Of a DNA stretch of 25,570 nucleotides, positions 1 through 6,992 are shown one piece after another. The stretch is taken from assembly GCA_002315615.1 (NCBI GenBank), contig DCHK01000003.1:1-25570 (forward strand), in the 5' to 3' direction. The notes beneath the pieces are model-generated. The model saw only the letters and a program-made list of their open reading frames with translations. It was not told the origin of the DNA and searched no databases. Position 1 is the first letter of the stretch. Every line of letters starts with the position of its first letter. Source of the DNA: Bacteroidales bacterium UBA1754. Lineage in GTDB: Bacteria > Bacteroidota > Bacteroidia > Bacteroidales > Paludibacteraceae. Both the position numbers and the translations under genes were made by a program.

Positions 1-27
1 TTAATCTATTTCGCGACTATCCCTATT

Positions 28-1422
28 TTAGTCTAATTTCGCAATTCTCTTTATCTCGGCAATAATGGAATTTGCAAAAGAATCTGCTTGCTCTTTAGTA
101 GGTGCTTCGCTGTAGATACGAATAATCGGTTCGGTATTCGATTTACGCAAATGCACCCAACCTTGTGGGAAATCAATTTTCACGCCGTCTATATCGTTCA
201 CTTTGAACTGTTTGTAGCAACCTTTAATCACGCAAAGTACACCTTCTACGTCTATTTGTGGCGTAAGTTGAATTTTGTTTTTCGAGATGTAATAATTTGG
301 ATAAGTAGCACGCAATTCTGATGTTTTTTTGCCCGATTTTGCCAAATGTGTCAAAAACAAAGCAATACCTACCAAAGCATCGCGACCATAGTGAATTTCA
401 GGATAAATAACGCCACCGTTTCCTTCGCCACCAATAACGGCATTTTGTGCCTTCATTTGTGCCACAACATTTACTTCGCCCACTGCCGAAGCATAGTAAT
501 TACCACCGTGTTGCTCGGTAACATCGCGCAAAGCACGTGTAGAACTAAGGTTTGAAACGGTATTGCCTTTGGTGTGATTCAATACATAATCTGCCACCGA
601 AACGAGCGTATATTCTTCGCCAAACATTTCGCCATTTTCGCAAACGATAGCCAATCGGTCAACATCAGGGTCAACCACAAAACCTACATCTACGCCTTTT
701 TCTCGTGTAAGTTTTGAAATATCCGTCAAATTTTCGGGTAGAGGTTCTGGATTATGAGCAAAATTACCAGTTGGGTCGCAGTTGAGTTTTTCTATTTGTT
801 TCACACCAAGTGCTTCGAGCAATTGCGGAATGCAAATTCCACCTACAGAATTTACGCAGTCAACCGAAACTTTAAAATTTGCTTTTTTAATTGCTTCAAC
901 ATCAACCAATGGCAAAGCCAACACTTTGTCGATATGCTTTTGTGTGAAAGTGTCGTCGTTTGTAATTTTGCCTAATTTGTCAACTTCGGCATAGTCGAAA
1001 TCTTCTTTTGCTGCCATATCAAGTACTTCGGCACCATCTTTTGCAGTGAGGAATTCGCCTTTCTCGTTGAGCAACTTTAATGCGTTCCATTGTTTAGGAT
1101 TGTGGCTTGCTGTAAGAATTACACCACCTGCCGCTTTCTCCATTATTACAGCCATTTCGGTAGTTGGCGTAGAAGCGAAACCAATGTTCAACACATCGAA
1201 ACCAACACCAATGAGCGTACCACATACAATATTTTCTACCATTTTGCCAGAAAGACGTGCATCGCGACCTACAACAATGGTATTTGAATTTGTCTTATTG
1301 TTTTTCTTAATCCACAATGCGTATGCAGTAGTGAATTTTACAATATCAAGAGGAGAAAGTCCATCGCCTGCTTTTCCTCCAATCGTTCCTCTAATTCCTG
1401 AAATTGATTTAATTAAAGCCAT
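28..1422 (-). CDS. glmM: Phosphoglucosamine mutase (phosphohexomutase family)
   Basis: Cytoplasmic alpha-D-phosphohexomutase, 464 aa, most likely converting glucosamine-6-phosphate to glucosamine-1-phosphate for UDP-GlcNAc, peptidoglycan and LPS synthesis. Seen: an N-terminal SGIRG, a VGRDARLSG segment near residue 51, the phospho-serine loop TASHNP at 104-109 with catalytic Ser106, the metal loop DPDVDRL at 251-257 (Asp251, 253, 255), a sugar-binding GEGNGG segment, and a C-terminal phosphate-binding RKSNTEP. The last motif has Asn where the textbook form has Gly (SGTEP); I recall this variant from Bacteroidetes homologues. Length fits the family. The ATG at 1422 opens directly on the conserved N-terminus. 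It lies 102 nt downstream of the DUF4827 gene and may be co-transcribed; no TAnnTTTG promoter was found in that gap. Phosphomannomutase or phosphoglucomutase activity cannot be excluded from sequence alone. Confidence 0.88.
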   Translation of the reverse strand: MALIKSISGIRGTIGGKAGDGLSPLDIVKFTTAYALWIKKNNKTNSNTIVVGRDARLSGKMVENIVCGTLIGVGFDVLNIGFASTPTTEMAVIMEKAAGGVILTASHNPKQWNALKLLNEKGEFLTAKDGAEVLDMAAKEDFDYAEVDKLGKITNDDTFTQKHIDKVLALPLVDVEAIKKANFKVSVDCVNSVGGICIPQLLEALGVKQIEKLNCDPTGNFAHNPEPLPENLTDISKLTREKGVDVGFVVDPDVDRLAIVCENGEMFGEEYTLVSVADYVLNHTKGNTVSNLSSTRALRDVTEQHGGNYYASAVGEVNVVAQMKAQNAVIGGEGNGGVIYPEIHYGRDALVGIALFLTHLAKSGKKTSELRATYPNYYISKNKIQLTPQIDVEGVLCVIKGCYKQFKVNDIDGVKIDFPQGWVHLRKSNTEPIIRIYSEAPTKEQADSFANSIIAEIKRIAKLD

Positions 1423-1424
1423 AT

Positions 1425-1459
1425 AGTTTACAGTTAAAAGTGAATAGTTAAGAGTGTTT
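1425..1459. repeat. Degenerate 7-bp tandem repeat upstream of glmM
   Basis: Five consecutive 7-mers in exact register: AGTTTAC, AGTTAAA, AGTGAAT, AGTTAAG, AGTGTTT. The tract starts 2 nt upstream of the glmM start codon. A second loosely periodic stretch with TTATTTG units follows at 1458-1486. No coding role. Confidence 0.65.
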
Positions 1460-1524
1460 ATTTGCTTATTTGTTGATTTGATGATTATATGTATGGAATA
1501 CTCCCACTTTAGAGGGTTGGACTA

Positions 1525-2031
1525 TTATCCCTTTATTTTGTACTTCACGTGGTAGCGATAGGCTGTAAATGACATTTTAGCACTTTCGAAACCCAAACTT
1601 GATGGTACAATTAAATTTGCCTCGCCATTATGTTTAATGTATTTAGCCGTTGTATTAAACGCCTCTACCGTATAATCTGCATCATATTTGAACGTGGGCG
1701 CATCGAAAGTTTCTTCGGGATATACGGTATCGCCACTCATCGAAATTTCATAATAATCTACCACTATTATATCTCCTTTTTTTGCACTATCTCCCACTCC
1801 TTTATCTACAACTTGAATATACAAACCTGTTTCGTCAAGAAAATATTGATTGCTTGCAAAAACTGTATCGGCAGGCAAAGTATGTAGCACCTCAATATTG
1901 TTATCTCTTATAAAATTTTCGATAGATTCACGTTCTTCACGACGCAATTCTGAGAGTGATTTTGTTTTTTTACACGAAAAACAGAAAATCAGCGGAACTA
2001 TCAACGATATGATATATATTGCTTTTTTCAT
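1525..2031 (-). CDS. DUF4827-like, FKBP-related lipoprotein
   Basis: A 168-aa exported protein. The N-terminus has a Lys-Lys start, a hydrophobic core and a Cys at about residue 20 (FCFSC), consistent with a lipoprotein signal although the lipobox is not canonical. The rest looks like a divergent FKBP-fold domain: GVGDSAKKGDIIVVDY matches the early FKBP strand, and PSSLGFES sits where classical FKBPs have a conserved PxxLAYG segment. I recognise it as resembling the Bacteroidales family DUF4827. Its ATG overlaps the TGA of the upstream FKBP gene (ATGA, 2028-2031), so translational coupling is likely. Several FKBP active-site aromatic positions are not evident, so binding or chaperone function without isomerase activity is plausible. 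The exact role is unknown. Confidence 0.75.
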   Translation of the reverse strand: MKKAIYIISLIVPLIFCFSCKKTKSLSELRREERESIENFIRDNNIEVLHTLPADTVFASNQYFLDETGLYIQVVDKGVGDSAKKGDIIVVDYYEISMSGDTVYPEETFDAPTFKYDADYTVEAFNTTAKYIKHNGEANLIVPSSLGFESAKMSFTAYRYHVKYKIKG

Positions 2032-2564
2032 CTAACTTTTTCTATTGATGTAATTTCGTATATAATAGTTTTTTTTGACCCAATTTTCTTTTGATCGCCC
2101 ACCATACCGTATGCCAAATTGGCAGGAATCATAAATTTCCCTTTTCCGCCTTCTTTCAGCATCAGTAGCGCCTCATCAAGTCCTTTCGTCTCGTCGGCAC
2201 GACCCACCACAATATTTTTTTTGCCTCCACTTTGTGGCGTGTAACAAATAGTTCCGTCGAGCAAACTCAATTGGTACATCACCTCCACTTTATCGCCACG
2301 ACGAATACTGTCGCCGTATCCGTGAGATTTTATTTCATACCAAAATCCACCTTCAGACTTTTGCATATTTTCGCCAACAGAATCAAGATATGCTTTTATA
2401 TCTGCTTCTTCCTTTTGTGCTAAGGCGACATTCATTTCCAAAAGATTCTCTTTTGTGTAATCCTTCGGAAGTTTGTTTGCTGGCAACTGTGGTTCCTTTG
2501 CACCACACGACACTAACAAAAATAAAATTATAAATTTTGAATTATGAATTATGAATTTGAACAT
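2028..2564 (-). CDS. FKBP-type peptidyl-prolyl isomerase lipoprotein
   Basis: A 178-aa lipoprotein predicted to act as a periplasmic peptidyl-prolyl cis-trans isomerase or chaperone. The signal peptide (residues 1-20) ends in the lipobox LVSC, with the lipidated Cys near residue 20. A helical linker precedes the FKBP domain at about 80-178, with GDSIRRGDKVEVMYQL, the central segment LDEALLMLKEGGKGKFMIP, and LAYGMVGD, the canonical FKBP pocket region. It resembles the GldI-like FKBP lipoproteins of Bacteroidetes. Oddly, the first 14 or so codons are written in a 7-bp tandem repeat (2539-2560), so the repeat itself forms the signal peptide. There is no alternative ATG downstream that would keep a signal peptide, so 2564 is the start. 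It lies 35 nt after thrA and overlaps the DUF4827 gene by 4 nt. Confidence 0.88.
   Translation of the reverse strand: MFKFIIHNSKFIILFLLVSCGAKEPQLPANKLPKDYTKENLLEMNVALAQKEEADIKAYLDSVGENMQKSEGGFWYEIKSHGYGDSIRRGDKVEVMYQLSLLDGTICYTPQSGGKKNIVVGRADETKGLDEALLMLKEGGKGKFMIPANLAYGMVGDQKKIGSKKTIIYEITSIEKVR
2527..2560. repeat. 7-bp tandem repeat inside a signal-peptide coding region
   Basis: Units GAATTAT (2539-2545), GAATTAT (2546-2552) and GAATTTG (2553-2559), preceded by a related degenerate stretch. Read on the minus strand it encodes the residues FKFIIHNSKFII of the FKBP lipoprotein. The 7-bp unit is not a multiple of three. Confidence 0.7.
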
Positions 2565-2574
2565 ACGAAAATTT

Positions 2575-2608
2575 CTAATCCCTAATTTCTAACTCCTAAT
2601 TATCTAAT
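2575..2608. repeat. Degenerate 7-bp tandem repeat between thrA and the FKBP gene
   Basis: Units in strict register: CTAATCC, CTAATTT, CTAACTC, CTAATTA, then TCTAATG. The tract runs into the thrA stop codon at 2600-2602. Confidence 0.65.
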
Positions 2609-5029
2609 GTTTGCAATACTGATAATATCGGCAAAAACACCAGCCGCTGTAACATCAGCACCAGCACCATATCCACGAATCATCATTGGATATTGCTTGT
2701 AACGCTCGGTAGTGAGCAAAATAATATTGTTGCTACCTTCAAGGTCGTAAAATGGGTGATGTTCGTCAACTGCACTCAATCCAACAGAAGTTTTGCCTTC
2801 TTCCATTTTGGCAATAAAACGCCAACGCATCTTGCTTGCTTCAAGCACTTTTCGTTTTTCTTCGAAATCAGCATCTAATTTCTGCACTTTCGTCCAAAAA
2901 TCATCAAGCGTACCATCGAAACAGTCTTTTGGAATGAAAAGGTTTTTCTCTACATCGCTTTCTTCCACTACGTAACCCGACTCACGCGCCAAAATAACAA
3001 GTTTGCGAATCACATCTTTGCCACTCAAATCTATTCTTGGGTCTGGTTCTGCAAATCCTGCTTCCATCGCCATTTCTATGGTTTTGCTCAATGGAATTTC
3101 GCTACTTATTGTATTAAATATAAAGTTCAAAGTTCCCGAAAGAACTGCCTCCAATTTCAAAATTCTATCGCCACTATAAATCAAATCGTTGATTGTGTTG
3201 ATAATTGGCAAACCTGCACCCACATTTGTCTCGAACAAGAACTTAACGCCACGTTTACGAGCAATATTTTTCAATTCCAAATAGTTTGCGTATTCCGACG
3301 AAGCGGCAATTTTATTCGCTGCAACTACAGAAATGTTATTTTGCAACATTTCTTTGTAAAGTCCCGCAATATCAGCACTCGCCGTACAATCTACAAACAC
3401 GCAGTTGAATATATTCAAATCGAGCAATGCTTTTTTGATTGCATCTGGACTTGATGCAAGTCCTTCTTCGTGAAGTCTATTTCTAAACGAAGAAAGGTCA
3501 ATTCCCTCTCTGTCAATGATAAATTTCTTCGAACCTGCAATACCTATTACTTTCACTTTCAGTGAGTTCTGCTTCATCAGCAATTCCTTTTGTGCGTGAA
3601 ATTGGTTGAGCAAACTTCCACCAACCGTTCCTGTTCCAACTACAAAAAGATTCAATTCTTGGTATTCCGAAAGGAAGAACGACTCGTGAATAGCATTCAG
3701 TGCTTTACGCAAATTGGCTGCTTTCACCACAAACGAAATGTTTGTTTCAGAAGAACCTTGAGCCAAAGCGATAATGTTTATATTGTTTCGACCAAGCGCA
3801 TTGAAAAGTTTTCCCGCAGTACCCGTTGTTTGACGCATTTTTTCGCCCACAATAGCAATGGTTGCCAAATCTTTTTCCACCACAATGGAATTGATTTCGT
3901 CCATCTCTATTTCCTTTTGAAATTCTTTTCTCAAAAGTGATGTTGCACGCTCGGCATTGCTTTCGTGCACACCAAACGAAATGGAACTTCCCGACGAAGC
4001 CTGCGAAATGAAAAATACATTTATCCCGTTGCGCGAAAGTATCGAAAACATTCGTCCATTTGCTGCTTCTATTCCTACCAATCCCATACCCTGAATGGTA
4101 ATCAAACACGTATCAGCAATCGACGAAATTCCTTTAATAAACTTATTAGACTCATCAGGCTCATTCGAAATACAAGAACCCGGATGAGATGGATTTTGAG
4201 TATTCTTAATATGTATAGGAATATTCTTCTTATACGCAGGATAAATTGTTGGAGGATAAAGCACTTTCGCACCAAAATTCGACAACTCCATTGCCTCCAC
4301 ATAACTCAACTTTTCAATCGTGTACGCTTTGCTTATCACACGTGGGTCGGCTGTCATAAAACCATCTACGTCTGTCCAAATTTCCAAAGCAGAAGCATTC
4401 AAATTGGCAGCCAAAATTGCTGCGGTATAATCCGAACCACCACGACCAAGGTTTGTTATTTCACCCGATTTTGCATCAGTAGCAATAAATCCAGGTATCA
4501 AACGAAGTTTTTTCTCTTCGCTGAAACGTTCTTTTATAAGTTTTTTTGTCAATTCGGCATTAAGCACATTTTTACCACCCACAACTTCAGTTTTGATAAA
4601 GTCGCGAGAATCAAACAATTCTGCGCCCAAATATTCGCTAATAAAAAGCGAAGAAATACGCTCGCCATAACAAACAATGGTATTTTCCGTTTTTGCCGAA
4701 AGGTCTTTTATAAGCGAAACACCTTTGTACAAATTAGCCAATTCGCCGTGCAAAAGTTCTACTTTTGCCAAAATTTCTGTTTGTTTTTCGCCCGAAAGTA
4801 ATTGCTTGATAATGGTTTGATGACGTGCTACAATTTCGTTGTATTCCGACAAGTAATCCTCGGTGCCACGTGTGGCTGTTCGAGCCGTATTTAGAAGTTT
4901 ATCTGTTATTCCTCCCACAGCCGACACTACTACTATGGCTGGTTCAGAAAGATTATTTACTATACTTTTTACTTTTTGCAGATTTTCTACGGAACCTACG
5001 GATGTTCCGCCAAATTTCAATACTTTCAT
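2600..5029 (-). CDS. thrA: Bifunctional aspartokinase / homoserine dehydrogenase
   Basis: An 809-aa fusion enzyme catalysing the first and third steps of the aspartate pathway to threonine and methionine: ATP-dependent phosphorylation of aspartate, and NAD(P)H reduction of aspartate semialdehyde to homoserine. Kinase domain: KFGGTSVG at 5-12, GRGGSDYTAA at 195-204 and WTDVDGFMTADPR at 218-230. Two ACT regulatory domains follow, at about 308-355 (ITIQGMGLVG) and 389-436 (ATIAIVG), suggesting feedback control by threonine. The dehydrogenase begins with the nucleotide-binding GTGTVGG at 465-471 and includes AANK and the signature VLSGTLNFIFN. The C-terminus AGADVTAAGVFADI is intact and the length is normal for the fusion. 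The ATG at 5029 opens on the conserved MKVLKFGG. Here thrA is followed by two FKBP-type lipoprotein genes, not by thrB or thrC. Confidence 0.97.
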   Translation of the reverse strand: MKVLKFGGTSVGSVENLQKVKSIVNNLSEPAIVVVSAVGGITDKLLNTARTATRGTEDYLSEYNEIVARHQTIIKQLLSGEKQTEILAKVELLHGELANLYKGVSLIKDLSAKTENTIVCYGERISSLFISEYLGAELFDSRDFIKTEVVGGKNVLNAELTKKLIKERFSEEKKLRLIPGFIATDAKSGEITNLGRGGSDYTAAILAANLNASALEIWTDVDGFMTADPRVISKAYTIEKLSYVEAMELSNFGAKVLYPPTIYPAYKKNIPIHIKNTQNPSHPGSCISNEPDESNKFIKGISSIADTCLITIQGMGLVGIEAANGRMFSILSRNGINVFFISQASSGSSISFGVHESNAERATSLLRKEFQKEIEMDEINSIVVEKDLATIAIVGEKMRQTTGTAGKLFNALGRNNINIIALAQGSSETNISFVVKAANLRKALNAIHESFFLSEYQELNLFVVGTGTVGGSLLNQFHAQKELLMKQNSLKVKVIGIAGSKKFIIDREGIDLSSFRNRLHEEGLASSPDAIKKALLDLNIFNCVFVDCTASADIAGLYKEMLQNNISVVAANKIAASSEYANYLELKNIARKRGVKFLFETNVGAGLPIINTINDLIYSGDRILKLEAVLSGTLNFIFNTISSEIPLSKTIEMAMEAGFAEPDPRIDLSGKDVIRKLVILARESGYVVEESDVEKNLFIPKDCFDGTLDDFWTKVQKLDADFEEKRKVLEASKMRWRFIAKMEEGKTSVGLSAVDEHHPFYDLEGSNNIILLTTERYKQYPMMIRGYGAGADVTAAGVFADIISIANIR

Positions 5030-5054
5030 TAGTAAGTTATTAAATTTTAACTAA

Positions 5055-5062
5055 CAAAGGTA
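5055..5062 (-). promoter_or_regulatory. Probable thrA promoter, -7 element
   Basis: On the minus strand the octamer TACCTTTG matches the Bacteroidetes -7 consensus TAnnTTTG, 25 nt upstream of the thrA start codon. A TTTG lies upstream at 5077-5080, but the 14-nt spacing is shorter than the usual 19-21, so the -33 assignment is uncertain. Confidence 0.55.
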
Positions 5063-5121
5063 CATATTTTACTGCACAAATCACATTTTTTACGTAAAAA
5101 CATTTATTTCCAAGCGATATT

Positions 5122-5152
5122 TTTGCATTCCGACAATTTTAGCGTAGTTTTG
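5122..5152 (+). promoter_or_regulatory. luxS promoter (TTTG-N19-TAGTTTTG)
   Basis: TTTG at 5122-5125 (-33) and TAGTTTTG at 5145-5152 (-7) are separated by 19 nt, matching the Bacteroidetes primary sigma consensus. The luxS ATG follows 26 nt after the -7 element. Confidence 0.72.
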
Positions 5153-5178
5153 AAACAAAATTCATATTTGCTATTGCT

Positions 5179-5658
5179 ATGGAAAAAATTGCAAGTTTCA
5201 CCATCGACCATATAAAATTAGAGCGTGGAGTCTATGTTTCAAGAAAAGATAAGGTTGGCGAGTCAATCGTTACTACTTTCGATATTAGAATGACTTCGCC
5301 AAACGACGAACCCGTAATGAACACCGCCGAAATTCACACCATAGAACATTTAGGAGCAACATTTTTAAGAAATCATCCCACCTACAAAGAAAAAGTAATT
5401 TATTTCGGACCAATGGGTTGCCGAACGGGTTTCTACCTTCTGCTTTCGGGCGACTATACCTCACGCGAAATCGTTCCACTACTGACAGAAATGTACGAAT
5501 TTATGGCAAATTTCACGGGCGAAGTTCCTGGTGCCACACCTCACGACTGCGGAAATTATTTAGATATGAATTTACCTATGGCACGTTGGCAATCAATGCG
5601 TTTTCTCAACGAAGTCTTGAAAAATATCAGCGAGAGAAATTTGATTTATCCCGAATAG
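5179..5658 (+). CDS. luxS: S-ribosylhomocysteine lyase (autoinducer-2 synthase)
   Basis: A 159-aa cytoplasmic metalloenzyme that splits S-ribosylhomocysteine into homocysteine and DPD, the precursor of AI-2, as part of the activated methyl cycle. Signature residues are all present: the HTIEH metal motif at 53-57 (ligands His53 and His57, catalytic Glu56), the catalytic Cys81 in PMGCRTGFY, and the third metal ligand Cys124 in PHDCGN. Length is normal and the start opens on the conserved FxIDHxKLxxGVYxSRKD block. It is transcribed alone from its own promoter, divergent from thrA. Its TAG is only 3 nt from the stop of the convergent NUDIX gene. No Pfs nucleosidase gene lies in the window. Confidence 0.97.
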   Translation: MEKIASFTIDHIKLERGVYVSRKDKVGESIVTTFDIRMTSPNDEPVMNTAEIHTIEHLGATFLRNHPTYKEKVIYFGPMGCRTGFYLLLSGDYTSREIVPLLTEMYEFMANFTGEVPGATPHDCGNYLDMNLPMARWQSMRFLNEVLKNISERNLIYPE

Positions 5659-5661
5659 GTA

Positions 5662-6165
5662 TCAAATATTCAACGCATTTTTAAGCTTTTGAAATTCGCT
5701 TTCAAAATTTGGAGTAAAAATTCCTTTGTTTAGCGACGATTCTATTTCCTCGATGGTCCAAAATTTACCATCGCACACCTCATCATTGTCGGGAATTATA
5801 GAACCCTCAAATTCGGTTACAAAAACATTCACTACTTCACGTTCTATTTTCGACTGATACACATACGACATTAGCAAACGAGCGTCAAAATCTTTCATCG
5901 AAAGTTCTTCTCCTGCTTCGCGAACCAAGGCTTGTTCAATAGTCTCACCATATCGCACGTGTCCACCTACAGCCGTATCCCATTTCCCTGGTTGAATATC
6001 TTTTTGCTCGGAGCGTTTTTGTAAATACAAATCACCTTTTTTATTGAATACGTGCAAATGAACTACCGGATGCAAAATAAAAGTTTTGCTATGACAAACC
6101 GCACGACTTTCTTTGCCAATTACGTTTCCACACTCATCTACAACGGGAAAAAATTCTTCGCTCAT
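5662..6165 (-). CDS. NUDIX hydrolase (YfcD / IPP-isomerase-like)
   Basis: A 167-aa cytoplasmic NUDIX protein. The Nudix box starts at Gly68: G-x5-E74-x7-R82-E83-A-G-E86-E87-L-S-M. The catalytic REuxEE core is intact, but the late Gly of the consensus is Ser89. The N-terminal half (EEFFPVVDECGNVIG, then HPVVHLHVFNKKGDLYLQKRS) resembles the YfcD and isopentenyl-diphosphate isomerase-like subgroup. The substrate cannot be assigned; a nucleoside diphosphate derivative is the general expectation. It has its own -7 element and converges on luxS with no visible terminator between them. Confidence 0.9.
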   Translation of the reverse strand: MSEEFFPVVDECGNVIGKESRAVCHSKTFILHPVVHLHVFNKKGDLYLQKRSEQKDIQPGKWDTAVGGHVRYGETIEQALVREAGEELSMKDFDARLLMSYVYQSKIEREVVNVFVTEFEGSIIPDNDEVCDGKFWTIEEIESSLNKGIFTPNFESEFQKLKNALNI

Positions 6166-6187
6166 ACCTTTATTATTTTAGCATTCA

Positions 6188-6195
6188 CAAAAATA
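6188..6195 (-). promoter_or_regulatory. Probable NUDIX gene promoter, -7 element
   Basis: The minus-strand octamer TATTTTTG (TAnnTTTG) lies 22 nt upstream of the start codon. It sits in a 17-nt string (6187-6203) that recurs identically upstream of pgk (12823-12839). No clear -33 TTTG was found. Confidence 0.5.
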
Positions 6196-6230
6196 CAAAA
6201 AATCTTTCATTAAAAAATTTGGTTTTTCCG

Positions 6231-6238
6231 TAATTTTG
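6231..6238 (+). promoter_or_regulatory. Probable rpmB operon promoter, -7 element
   Basis: TAATTTTG matches TAnnTTTG, 54 nt upstream of rpmB. A nearby TTACTTTG at 6242-6249 could be an alternative. It is divergent from the NUDIX promoter, about 35 nt away. No convincing -33 element. Confidence 0.45.
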
Positions 6239-6292
6239 TTATTACTTTGCAAACTCAAAAATAGAAACAATAACAATAAAAGGTATATAGAA

Positions 6293-6532
6293 ATGTCAAA
6301 AGTTTGTCAAATTACCGGTAAAACAGCGTTGAGTGGAAACAACGTATCTCACTCAAAGAGAAGAACTAAAAGAAAATTTGATGTAAATTTGTTTACTCGC
6401 AAATTTTACTGGGCAGAACAAGATTGCTGGATTTCGTTGAACATTTCAGCAGCAGGATTGCGCGTTATTAACAAAATCGGTTTAGATGCCGCATTGAAAA
6501 ACGCCGCAGAAAAAGGTTATTTAAATGCTTAA
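6293..6532 (+). CDS. rpmB: 50S ribosomal protein L28 (bL28)
   Basis: A 79-aa basic protein of the large subunit. Recognised from the family N-terminus MSKVCQITGKTALSGNNVSH followed by KRRTKRKFDVNL, and the C-terminal SAAGLRVINKIGLDAAL. The open frame extends 19 codons further upstream, but the ATG at 6293 opens on the conserved sequence and is preceded by AAGG about 9 nt away. First gene of rpmB-rpmG-DUF4295, with 18 nt to rpmG. Only isolated cysteines remain (5 and 45), so it is a form without a zinc cluster. Confidence 0.95.
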   Translation: MSKVCQITGKTALSGNNVSHSKRRTKRKFDVNLFTRKFYWAEQDCWISLNISAAGLRVINKIGLDAALKNAAEKGYLNA

Positions 6533-6550
6533 TTAAAGGGAGATTAAGAA

Positions 6551-6739
6551 ATGGCAAAGAAAAGTAAAGGAAACAGAGTTCAAGTAATATTGGAATGTAC
6601 TGAACACAAAGACAGCGGTATGCCTGGCACTTCTCGCTACATTACGACTAAAAACCGTAAGAATTCGCCAGAGCGTTTGGAGTTGAAAAAATACAACCCT
6701 ATCCTTAAAAGAGTAACAGTTCATAAAGAAATTAAATAA
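6551..6739 (+). CDS. rpmG: 50S ribosomal protein L33 (bL33)
   Basis: A 62-aa large-subunit protein. Family features are KGNRVQVILECTEH at the start, SRYITTKNRKNSPERLELKKYNP in the middle, and a basic C-terminus. Only Cys16 is present, so this is the zinc-independent (C-minus) type lacking the paired CxxC motifs. A GGGAG purine stretch about 10 nt before the ATG looks like a Shine-Dalgarno site, which is unusual for this phylum. It sits 9 nt before the DUF4295 gene. Confidence 0.95.
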   Translation: MAKKSKGNRVQVILECTEHKDSGMPGTSRYITTKNRKNSPERLELKKYNPILKRVTVHKEIK

Positions 6740-6748
6740 GAATAAGCC

Positions 6749-6901
6749 ATGGCAAAAAAAACAGTCGCAACCATCCAAAAAGGAGAAGGACGTGCTTTCG
6801 CAAAAGTTATCAAAATGGTGAAATCACCTAAAACTGGTGCTTATGTCTTTCAAGAAGAAATAGTTCACAACGAAAAAGTGAAAGATTTTTTCGCTAAATA
6901 A
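6749..6901 (+). CDS. DUF4295 small basic protein
   Basis: A 50-aa lysine-rich protein (MAKKTVATIQKGEGRAFAKV at the N-terminus, ending VKDFFAK). It corresponds to the Bacteroidetes-specific family DUF4295, which I know from its position directly after rpmG. The gene order rpmB-rpmG-DUF4295 and its size and charge suggest a ribosome-associated protein, but no function has been shown from sequence. The start at 6749 follows rpmG by 9 nt, and the stop is followed within about 20 nt by a strong terminator. Confidence 0.88.
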   Translation: MAKKTVATIQKGEGRAFAKVIKMVKSPKTGAYVFQEEIVHNEKVKDFFAK

Positions 6902-6917
6902 TAATTAGTTAGTTTAG

Positions 6918-6958
6918 AAAAATCCTTTTGTTTCGTCTGAGACAAAAGGATTTTTTTT
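6918..6958 (+). terminator. Rho-independent terminator after the DUF4295 gene
   Basis: Stem ATCCTTTTGT (6922-6931) pairs perfectly with ACAAAAGGAT (6942-6951). It can extend inward through T6932-G6941, T6933-A6940 and C6934-G6939 around a GTCT loop. An 8-nt T run (6951-6958) follows. It closes the rpmB operon. Confidence 0.93.
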
Positions 6959-6960
6959 GC

Positions 6961-6968
6961 TATATTTG
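6961..6968 (+). promoter_or_regulatory. Probable ftsY operon promoter, -7 element
   Basis: TATATTTG matches TAnnTTTG, 24 nt upstream of the ftsY ATG and only 2 nt after the T run of the preceding terminator. The -33 position would fall inside the terminator hairpin, and no TTTG is present there. Confidence 0.6.
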
Positions 6969-6992
6969 AATCGTTTTTCAAAATAAGAATAT

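Noticed and set aside
754..1426. Several open frames antisense to glmM
   Set aside because: All mirror conserved glmM sequence and have no motif or initiation context.
1495..1525. A possible terminator (CCC/GGG around ACTTTAGA) after the DUF4827 gene
   Set aside because: The stem is only about 3 bp and has no T run on the minus strand.
3965..4801. A 278-codon open frame on the plus strand inside thrA
   Set aside because: It lies wholly antisense to the conserved thrA domains, its translation is rich in Arg, Cys, Phe, Asn and Thr with no recognisable motif, and there is no promoter. It is a codon-usage shadow.
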